Shown: positions 12,826 through 22,981 of the stretch, in pieces
Numbering within the stretch: the first letter of the stretch is position 1
How the letters are laid out: every line of letters starts with the position of its first letter
Assembly: GCF_027579695.1 (NCBI RefSeq)
Contig: NC_083596.1
Location: 52,690,276-52,754,275, forward strand
Direction: 5' to 3'
DNA: 64,000 nt
Source of the DNA: Neoarius graeffei
Taxonomy: Eukaryota; Chordata; Actinopteri; Siluriformes; Ariidae
Made by a program: the position numbers and the translations under genes
The notes under the pieces: model-generated
The model's database searches: none
Told to the model about the DNA's origin: nothing
The model's input: the letters and a program-made list of their open reading frames with translations, nothing else

Positions 12826-13526
12826 TTATGGCCCTTCTCCCCTACCCTTTTTCAGCTCACTTCAGCTCGCTTCAGCTCACTTCAGCCCAACACGGCTCGC
12901 GTTTCGACTATCTAAGAACAGCACGACTCCGCTCGCTTCAGCCCTGCTCAGCCCCCAAAACTCGCACGGTTTTGGAGTAGGCCTGAAGCGAGCCAAACCG
13001 AGCTGAGTGAGGCTAGGGGCGTGAGGAGACACTCCCCTGTGCACTGATTGGTGAGGTGGCGTGTCCTCACACGCCCACACACGCTCCGCGAGCACGCTGG
13101 GATCTGTAAACACCGTAAACCTGGAAGAAGGAGAATTACGAGAATTATGAAGCCTTATGCGCCTCGCCTCATCTATACGTTCTTGCAAGTATCTGTTGGC
13201 GTTGTCGGTGACAACAAGCCACAGCACCAAGACCAGCAACACTAACGACTCCATGTCTTCCTTGTTTATTGTTTACTCTCCGGGTTGTGAGACTACCGCT
13301 TAAAAGATCACTGATGTCACTGTTTGCGCCACCTACCGACATCACCTGACGTCCACCCACTTTCGCTAACTCCACCCAATGTGTCCACCCACTTCCAGCC
13401 AGCACGGTTCAGCGCGGTTGTAGTCGAAATGCAACTCCAACAGCCCCGCTCAGCTCGACTCAGCCCACCTCAGCACGGCACGGATCAGCCCAACTCAGCC
13501 GCGCTGGTAGTGGAAAAGCGGCATTA
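12826..13526. mobile_element. PIF/Harbinger-like non-autonomous element, copy 1, with TTA target duplication
   Basis: A 695-bp non-satellite insert (12,829-13,523) is flanked by TTA on both sides (12,826-12,828 and 13,524-13,526). The left end begins TGGCCCTTCTCCCCTACC. The reverse complement of the right end begins TGCCGCTTTTCCACTACC, which matches at 14 of 18 positions. TTTCGACTA at 12,902-12,910 has its inverted partner at 13,421-13,429, so the inverted repeats extend inward in degenerate form. Both ends are rich in CAGCTC/CAGCCC-type motifs. A 3-bp TWA duplication with short inverted repeats is the known hallmark of PIF/Harbinger. No transposase domain was recognised; the longest frame is 125 codons on the minus strand (13,254-12,877). 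It is probably a non-autonomous or internally deleted derivative. The family assignment rests on ends and target site only. Confidence 0.7.
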
Positions 13527-14583
13527 GGTAACTCGGCAGAGTGCAGGGTTAGGGGAACTCGGCGGAGTGCAGGGTGAGGGGAACTTGGCGGAGTGCAGAG
13601 TTGGGGAACTCGGCGGAGTGCAGGGTTGGGGAACTCGGCGGAGTGCAGGGTTAGGGAACTCGGCGGAGTGCAGGGTTAGGGAACTCGGCAGAGTGCAGGG
13701 TTAGGGAACTCGGCAGAGTGCAGGGTTAGGGAACTCGGCAGAGTGCAGGGTTAGGGAACTCGGCAGAGTGCAGGGTTAGGGAACTCAGCGGAGTGCAGGG
13801 TTAGGGAACTCGGTGGAGTGCAGGGTTAGGGTTAGGGAACTCGGCGGAGTGCAGGGTTAGGGTTAGGGAACTTGGCGGAGTGCAGGGTTAGGGTTAGGGA
13901 ACTCGGCCGAATGCAGGGTTAGGGAACTCGGCGGAGTGCAGGGTGAGGGGAACTTGGCGGAGTGCAGAGTTGGGGAACTCGGCGGAGTGCAGGGTTGGGG
14001 AACTCGGCGGAGTGCAGGGTTAGGGAACTCGGCAGAGTGCAGGGTTAGGGAACTCGGCGGAGTGCAGGGTTGGGGAACTCGGCGGAGTGCAGGGTTTGGG
14101 AACTCGGCGGAGTGCAGGGTTGGGGAACTCGGCGGAGTGCAGGGTTTGGGAACTCGGCGGAGTGCAGGGTTCGGGAACTTGGCGGAGTGCAGGGTTAGGG
14201 TTAGGGAACTCGGCGGAGTGCAGGGTTAGGGGAACTCGGCGGAGTGCAGGGTTGGGGAACTCGGCAGAGTGCAGGGTTGGGGAACTCGGCAGAGTGCAGG
14301 GTTAGGGAACTAGGCGGAGTGCAGGGTTAGGGAACTCGGCGGAGTGCAGGGTTAGGGAACTCGGCGGAGTGCAGGGTTAGGGAACTCGGCGGAGTGCAGT
14401 GTTAGGGAACTCGGTGGAGTGCAGGGTTAGGGAACTAGGCGGAGTGCAGGGTTAGGGAACTCGGCGGAGTGCAGGGTTAGGGAACTCGCCAGAGTGCAGG
14501 GTTAGGGTTAGGGAACTCGGCGGAGTGCAGGGTTAGGGAACTCGGCGGAGTGCAGGGTTAGGGGAACTCGGCGGAGTGCAGGG
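13527..14583 (+). repeat. 25-bp TTAGGG satellite between the two element copies
   Basis: Same 25-bp unit as the left array but more variable: TTGGGG, TTTGGG and TTCGGG replace TTAGGG in many units, and GGCAGAG, AGGCGG and CTTGGCGG variants are frequent. Doubled-hexamer units start at 13,823, 13,854, 13,885, 14,192 and 14,499. The last part, about 14,250-14,583, repeats the array at 12,490-12,825 with minor changes, and so marks the duplicated flank of the inserted element. Confidence 0.95.
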
Positions 14584-15284
14584 TTATGGCCCTTCTCCCC
14601 TACCCTTTTTCAGCTCACTTCAGCTCGCTTCAGCTCACTTCAGCCCAACACGGGTCGCGTTTCGACTATCTAAGAACAGCACGACTCCGCTCGCTTCAGC
14701 CCTGCTCAGCCCCCAAAACTCGCACGGTTTTGGAGTAGGCCTGAAGCGAGCCAAACCGAGCTGAGTGAGGCTAGGGGCGTGAGGAGACACTCCCCTGTGC
14801 ACTGATTGGTGAGGTGGCGTGTCCTCACACGCCCACACACGCTCCGCGAGCACACTGGGATCTGTAAACACCGTAAACCTGGAAGAAGGAGAATTACGAG
14901 AATTATGAAGCCTTATGCGCCTCGCCTCATCTATACGTTCTTGCAAGTATCTGTTGGCGTTGTCGGTGACAACAAGCCACAGCACCAAGACCAGCAACAC
15001 TAACGACTCCATGTCTTCCTTGTTTATTGTTTACTCTCCGGGTTGTGAGACTACCGCTTAAAAGATCACTGATGTCACTGTTTGCGCCACCTAACGACAT
15101 CACCTGACGTCCACCCACTTTCGCTAACTCCACCCAATGTGTCCACCCACTTCCAGCCAGCACGGTTCAGCGCGGTTGTAGTCGAAATGCAACTCCAACA
15201 GCCCCGCTCAGCTCGACTCAGCCCACCTCAGCACGGCACGGATCAGCCCAACTCAGCCGCGCTGGTAGTGGAAAAGCGGCATTA
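14584..15284. mobile_element. PIF/Harbinger-like non-autonomous element, copy 2
   Basis: A 695-bp insert (14,587-15,281) between TTA duplications at 14,584-14,586 and 15,282-15,284. It is the same as copy 1 at an offset of 1,758 bp. I found three substitutions by eye: 12,896 C versus 14,654 G, 13,096 G versus 14,854 A, and 13,336 C versus 15,094 A. The flanking satellite is duplicated too, so this copy arose by duplication of the whole region. It has the same ends and subterminal inverted TTTCGACTA, and the same 125-codon minus-strand frame (15,012-14,635) with no recognised domain. Confidence 0.7.
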
Positions 15285-15949
15285 GGTAACTCGGCAGAGT
15301 GCAGGGTTAGGGGAACTCGGCGGAGTGCAGGGTGAGGGGAACTTGGCGGAGTGCAGAGTTGGGGAACTCGGCGGAGTGCAGGGTTGGGGAACTCGGCGGA
15401 GTGCAGGGTTGGGGAACTCGGCGGAGTGCAGGGTTAGGGAACTCGGCAGAGTGCAGGGTTAGGGAACTCGGCAGAGTGCAGGGTTAGGGAACTCAGCGGA
15501 GTGCAGGGTTAGGGAACTCGGTGGAGTGCAGGGTTAGGGTTAGGGAACTCGGCGGAGTGCAGGGTTAGGGTTAGGGAACTTGGCGGAGTGCAGGGTTAGG
15601 GTTAGGGAACTCGGCCGAATGCAGGGTTAGGGAACTCGGCGGAGTGCAGGGTGAGGGGAACTTGGCGGAGTGCAGAGTTGGGGAACTCGGCGGAGTGCAG
15701 GGTTGGGGAACTCGGCGGAGTGCAGGGTTAGGGAACTCGGCAGAGTGCAGGGTTAGGGAACTCGGCAGAGTGCAGGGTTAGGGAACTCGGCAGAGTGCAG
15801 GGTTAGGGAACTCGGTGGAGTGCAGGGTTAGGGTTAGGGAACTCGGCGGAGTGCAGGGTTAGGGTTAGGGAACTTGGCGGAGTGCAGGGTTAGGGTTAGG
15901 GAACTCGGCCGAATGCAGGGTTAGGGAACTCGGCGGAGTGCAGGGTTAG
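15285..15949 (+). repeat. 25-bp TTAGGG satellite, right end of the array
   Basis: Continuation of the 25-bp satellite with the variant set seen at 13,527-13,940 (TTGGGG, GGCAGAG and CTTGGCGG units; GGCCGAATG at 15,607 and 15,907). Six doubled-hexamer units start at about 15,531, 15,562, 15,593, 15,825, 15,856 and 15,887. The series of three doubled units ending in GGCCGAATG occurs twice within this stretch, about 300 bp apart, so it is itself a local duplication. The array stops abruptly at GGGTTAGC. Confidence 0.95.
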
Positions 15950-16011
15950 CAGTTAAAAACATGTTTATAATGACAGCACTGTGTAATGCTATCAGTAAAC
16001 AATGTGACACT
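15950..16011. other. Junction between the two satellites
   Basis: About 60 bp belong to neither consensus. The right half (ATCAGTAAACAATGTGAC, then ACTACAATAAAC) already resembles a decayed unit of the 24-bp satellite, so the truly unrelated part may be only about 35 bp. No target duplication or gene was seen. Confidence 0.7.
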
Positions 16012-19000
16012 ACAATAAACTACACACTACAGCAAACATTAAGCTATATACTTCAGTAAACTACACACAACAGCAAAGATTAAACTACACACAACAGTAA
16101 GCATTAAGCTACACACAACAGCAAACATTAAACAACACACTACAGCAAACATTAAACAACACAATACAGCAAAGATTAAGCTACACACTACAGCAAACAT
16201 TAAGCTACACACTACAGCAAACATTAAGCTACGTACTTCAGGAAACAGTAAACTACATAGTACAGCAAACATTAAGCTACACACAACAGTAAACATTAAA
16301 CTACACACAACAGTAAACATTCAACTACGAACAACAGCAAACATTCAACTACACAATACAGTAAACAAACTACACACTACAGTAAACATGAAACTACACA
16401 CGACAGCAAACATTAAGCTACACACTACAGTAAAAATGAAGCTACACATGAAAGTATACATTAAGCTACACACTACAATAAACATTAAACTACACACTAC
16501 AGCAAACATTAAGCTACACACTACAGTTAACATTAAACAACACACTACAGCAAACATTACGCTACACACTACAGTAAACATTAAACAACACACTACAGCA
16601 AACATTAAGCTAAACACTAGAGTAAACATGAAGCTACACACAAAAGTATACATTAAGCTACACACTACAGCAAACATTAAGCTACATACTTCAGTAAACT
16701 AAACATGACAGCGAAGATTAAACTACACACAACAGTAAACATTAAGCTACACACTACAACAAACATGAAGCTACATACTACAGCAAACATGAAGCTACAC
16801 ACGACAGCAAACATGAAGCGACACACTACAGCAAACATGAAGCTACACACTACAGCAAACATTAAGGTACATACTTCAGTAAACTACACACAACAGCAAA
16901 GATTAAAATACGGTACACACAACAGTAAACATTAAGCTACACACTACAGAAAACATGAAGATACACAGTACAGCAAACATGAAGCTACATACTTCAGTAA
17001 ACTCGACACAACAGCAAAGATTAAACTACACACAACAGGAAGCATTAAGCTACACACAACAGCAAACATAAAACAACACACTACAGCAAACATTAAGCTA
17101 CGTACTTCAGTAAAGATTAAACTACATACTACAGCAAACATTAAGCTACACACTACAGCAAACATTAAGCTGCACACAACAGTAAAGATTAAACTACACA
17201 TGACAGTAAACATTAAGCTACACAATACAGCAAACATTAAACTACACACTACATTAAACATTAAACTACACACTACAGCAAACATGCAGCTACACAATAC
17301 AGCAAACATTAAGCTACACACTACAGCAAACATTAAGCTGCACACGACAGTAAACATTAAACTACACACGACAGTAAACATTAAGCTACACAATACAGCA
17401 AACATTAAACTACACAATACAGTAAACATTAAGCTACACACTACAGCAAACATTAAGCTGCACACGACAGTAAACATTAAGGTACACACTACAGTAAACA
17501 TTAAGCTACACACTACAGCAAACAAACCACACACTAGAGGAAACATTAAGCTACACACTACAGTAAACAAACCACACACTACAGCAAACATTAAACTAAA
17601 CACTACAGCAAACATGAAGCTACACACTACAGTAAACATTAAACTACACACTACAGTAAACATTAAGCTACACACTACAGTACACAAACCACACACTACA
17701 GCAAATTTTAAACAACACACTACAGTAAACATGAAAATACAAACTACAGCAAACATTAAGGCACACACTACAGTAAACAAACCACACACTACAGCAAAAA
17801 TTAAGCTACACATTACAGCAAAAAAAAGCTAGACACTACAGTAAGCAAACCACAGGCTACGGGAAACATTAAGATACACACTACAGTAAACATTAAACTG
17901 CAAACTACAGCAAACATTAAGCTACACACTACGGCAAACATTAAACTACGCACTACAGCAAACATTAAGCTATGCACTACAGCAAACATTAACCTACACA
18001 CTACAGGAAACATTAAACTACACACTACAGCAAACATTAAACTACACACTACAGCAAACATTAAGCCACGCACTACAGGAAACATTAAGCTACACATGAC
18101 AGCAAACTTTAAACTACACAGAACCATCAACATTAAACTACACACAACAGTAAACTACACACAACAGGAAACATTAAACTACAAACAACAGCAAATATTC
18201 AACTGCACACTACATTAAACAAACTACATACTACAGTAAACATTAAACTACACAGTACAGTAAACATTAAGCTACACACAACAGGAAATATTAAACTACA
18301 AACAACAGCAAACATTCAAATACACACTACAGTAAACAAACGACACACTACATTAAACATTAAACTACACACTACAGCAAACATTAAGCTACAAACTACA
18401 GCAAACTTTAAGCTACGCACTACAGCAAACATTAAACTATGCACTACAGCTACAATTAAACTACACACGACAGCAAACATTAAGCTACACACTACAGCAA
18501 ACTGCAAACTACACACAACAGTAAACATTAAGCTACTCACTACAGCAACAATAAAACTACACACTACAGCAAACATTAAGCTATGCACTACAGCAACGAT
18601 TAAACTACACACTACAGCAAACATTAAGCTACACACTACAACAAACATTAAACGACACACAACAGCAAAGATAAAACTACACACAACAGTAAGCATTAAG
18701 CTGCACACTTCAGCAAACATTAAAGTACACACAACAGTAAACATTAAGCTACTCACTACAGCAACAATAAAACTACACACGACAGCAAACATTAAGCTAC
18801 ACACTACAACAAACATTAAACTTCACTCTACAGTAAACATTAAGCTAAACACTACAGCAAACTTTAAACTACACACAACAGTAAACATGAAACTACACAC
18901 TACAATAAAAATTAAACTTCGCACTACAGTAAACATTAAGCTACACAGTACAGCAAACATTAATCTACACACTACAGGAAACAAACTACAAACGACAGCA

Positions 19001-19150
19001 AACATGAAGCTACACACTACATTAAACATTAAACTACACACCACAGCAAACATTAAGCTACACACTACAGCAAACAATAAGCTACACACTACAGTAAGCA
19101 TTAAACGACACTACAGTAAACAAACTACACACTACAGCAAACATTAAGCT
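16012..19150 (+). repeat. 24-bp satellite, degenerate left edge
   Basis: Tandem units of about 24 bp built on ACTACACACTACAGCAAACATT. They are far more variable than the centre: CTTCAG, AACAGC, ACGACAG, GTATAC, CAATAC, ATGAAG and many single-base indels occur. Open frames are short and broken here (60-290 codons), unlike the centre. Units sharing ACTTCAGTAAAC recur near 16,050, 16,685, 16,870, 16,990 and 17,105, which suggests old local duplications. No gene is seen. Confidence 0.93.
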
Positions 19151-21033
19151 ACACACTAGAGTAAACAAACTACACACTACAGCAAACATTAAGCTACACA
19201 CTACAGTAAACCTTAAGCTACACACTACAGTAAACAAACTACACACGACAGCAAACATTAAGCTACACACTACAGTAAACATTAAGCAACACACTACAGT
19301 AAGCATTAAACTACACACTACAGTAAACATTAAGCAACACACTACAGTAAGCATTAAACTACACACTACAGTAAACATTAAGCTACACACTACAGTAAAC
19401 ATTAAGCAACACACTACAGTAAGCATTAAACTACACACTACAGTAAACATTAAGCAACACACTACAGTAAGCATTAAACTACACACTACAGTAAACATTA
19501 AGCTACACACTACAGCAAACATTAAGCAACACACTACAGTAAACATTAAGCTACACACTACAGCAAACATTAAGCTACACACTACAGTAAACATTAAGCT
19601 ACACACTACAGTAAACATTAAGCTACACACTACAGTAAACATTAAGCTACACACTACAGTAAACATTAAGCTACACACTACAGTAAACATTAAGCTACAC
19701 ACTACAGTAAACATTAAGCAACACACTACAGTAAACATTAAGCTACACACTACAGTAAACATTAAGCTACACATTACAGTAAACATTAAGCTACACACTA
19801 CAGCAAACATTAAGCTACACACTACAGTAAACCTTAAGCTACACACTACAGTAAACAAACTACACACGACAGCAAACATTAAGCAACACACTACAGTAAA
19901 CATTAAGCTACACACTACAGTAAACAAACTACACACTACAGCAAACATTAAGCTACACACTACAGTAAGCATTAAACTACACGCTACAGTAAACATTAAG
20001 CTACACACTACAGTAAGCATTAAACTACGCACTACAGTAAACATTAAGCTACACACTACAGCAAACATTAAGCAACACACTACAGCAAACATTAAGCTAC
20101 ACGCTACAGCAAACATTAATCAACACACTACAGTAAACATTAAGCTACACAATCCAGTAAACATTAAGCTACACGCTACAGTAAACATTAAGCTACACGC
20201 TACAGTAAACATTAAGCTACACGCTACAGTAAACAAACTACACACAACAGGAAACATTAAGCTACACACTACAGTAAACATTAAGCTACACACTACAGTA
20301 AACAAACTACACACGACAGGAAACATTAAGCTACACACTACAGTAAACATTAAGCTACACACTCCAGTAAACAAACTACACACGACAGGAAACATTAAGC
20401 TACACACTACAGTAAACATTAAGCTACACACTACAGTAAACAAACTACACACGACAGGAAACATTAAGATACACACTACAGCAAACATTAAGCTACACGC
20501 TACAATAAACATTAAGCTACACACTACAGTAAACATTAAGCTACACACTACAGCAAACATTAAGCAACACATTACAGTAAACATTAAGCTACACACTACA
20601 GCAAACATTAAGCTACACACTACAGTAAACATTAAGCTACACACTACAGCAAACATTAAGCTATACACTACAGTAAACATTAAGCTACACATTACAGTAA
20701 ACATTAAGCTACACACTACAGCAAACATTAAGCTACACACTACAGTAAACATTAAGCTACACACTACAGTAAACCTTAAGCTACACACTACAGTAAACAA
20801 ACTACACACGACAGCAAACATTAAGCAACACACTACAGTAAACAAACTACACACTTCAGCAAACATTAAGCTACACACTACAGTAAGCATTAAACTACAC
20901 GCTACAGTAAACATTAAGCTACACACTACAGTAAGCATTAAACTACGCACTACAGTAAACATTAAGCTACACACTACAGCAAACATTAAGCAACACACTA
21001 CAGTAAACATTAAGCTACACGCTACAGCAAACA

Positions 21034-21190
21034 TTACGAAACACACTACAGCAAACATTAAGCTACACACTACAGTAAACATTAAGCTACACGCTACAGC
21101 AAACATTAAGCTACACACTACAGCAAACATTAAGCTACACACTACAGTAAACATTAAGCTACACACAACAGCAAACATGAAGCAACACAC
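21034..21190 (+). repeat. Marker cluster of a roughly 1.78-kb duplication in the 24-bp satellite, copy 1
   Basis: The rare unit TTACGAAACACAC at 21,034 is followed by the only nearby ATGAAGCAAC unit at 21,177. The same pair lies at 22,801 and 22,968, offsets 1,767 and 1,791. The 24-bp difference shows one unit gained or lost between the two markers since the duplication. Confidence 0.75.
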
Positions 21191-22800
21191 TACAGCAAAC
21201 ATTAAGCTACACACTACAGTAAACAAACTACACACGACAGCAAACATTAAGCTACACACTACAGTAAACAAACTACACACGACAGCAAACATTAAGCTAC
21301 ACACTACAGCAAACATTAAGCTACACGCTACAGTAAACATTAAACTACACACTACAGTAAACATTAAGCTACATACTACAGCAAACATTAAGCAACACAC
21401 TACAGTAAACATTAAGCAACACACTACAGCAAACATTAAGCTACACACTACAGTAAACATTAAGCTACACACTACAGTAAACATTAAGCTACACACTACA
21501 GCAAACATTAAGCTACACACTACAGTAAACATTAAGCTACACACTACAGTAAACATTAAGCTACACACTACAGCAAACATTAAGCAACACACTACAGCAA
21601 ACATTAAGCTACACACTACAGTAAACATTAAGCTACACACTACAGTAAACATTAAACTACACACTACAGTAAACATTAAGCTACATACTACAGCAAACAT
21701 TAAGCAACACACTACAGTAAACATTAAGCAACACACTACAGCAAACATTAAGCTACACACTACAGTAAACATTAAGCTACACACTACAGTAAACATTAAG
21801 CAACACACTACAGCAAACATTAAGCAACACACTACAGCAAACATTAAGCAACACACTACAGCAAACATTAAGCAACACACTACAGTAAACATTAAGCTAC
21901 ACACTACAGCAAACATTAAGCTACACACTACAGTAAACATTAAGCTACACACTACAGTAAACATTAAGCTACACACTACAGTAAGCATTAAACTACACAC
22001 TACAGTAAACATTAAGCTACACACTACAGCAAACATTAAGCAACACACTACAGTAAACATTAAGCTACACACTACAGCAAACATTAAGCTACACACTACA
22101 GTAAACATTAAGCTACACACTACAGTAAACATTAAGCTACACACTACAGTAAACATTAAGCTACACACTACAGTAAACATTAAACTACACACTACAGCAA
22201 ACATTAAGCAACACACTACAGTAAACATTAAGCTACACACTACAGTAAACATTAAGCTACACACTACAGCAAACATTAAGCAACACACTACAGTAAACAT
22301 TAAGCTACACACTACAGCAAACATTAAGCTACACACTACAGTAAACATTAAGCTACACACTACAGTAAACATTAAGCTACACACTACAGTAAACATTAAG
22401 CTACACACTACAGTAAACATTAAGCTACACACTACAGTAAACATTAAGCTACACACTACAGTAAACATTAAGCTACACACTACAGTAAACATTAAGCAAC
22501 ACACTACAGTAAACATTAAGCTACACATTACAGTAAACAAACTACACACGACAGCAAACATTAAGCAACACACTACAGTAAGCATTAAGCTACACACTAC
22601 AGTAAACATTAAGCTACACACTACAGTAAACATTAAGCTACACACTACAGTAAACATTAAGCTACACACTACAGTAAACATTAAGCTACACACTACAGTA
22701 AGCATTAAACTACGCACTACAGTAAACATTAAGCTACACACTACAGCAAACATTAAGCAACACACTACAGTAAACATTAAGCTACACGCTACAGCAAACA

Positions 22801-22981
22801 TTACGAAACACACTACAGCAAACATTAAGCTACACACTACAGTAAACATTAAGCTACACGCTACAGCAAACATTAAGCTACACACTACAGCAAACATTAA
22901 GCTACACACTACAGCAAACATTAAGCTACACACTACAGTAAACATTAAGCTACACACAACAGCAAACATGAAGCAACACAC
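22801..22981 (+). repeat. Marker cluster of the roughly 1.78-kb duplication, copy 2
   Basis: Partner of 21,034-21,190. The order is TTACGAAACACAC at 22,801, then ATGAAGCAAC at 22,968, with one additional 24-bp unit between them. Confidence 0.75.

Noticed and set aside
13048..13405. Short frames of 65-78 codons within the PIF/Harbinger-like element
   Set aside because: They overlap each other on both strands, have no recognised domain, and fit chance frames in GC-rich non-coding DNA.
14587..15281. Independent second insertion of the 695-bp element
   Set aside because: Flanking satellite variants and target duplications are identical to copy 1 at the same 1,758-bp offset, so duplication explains it.
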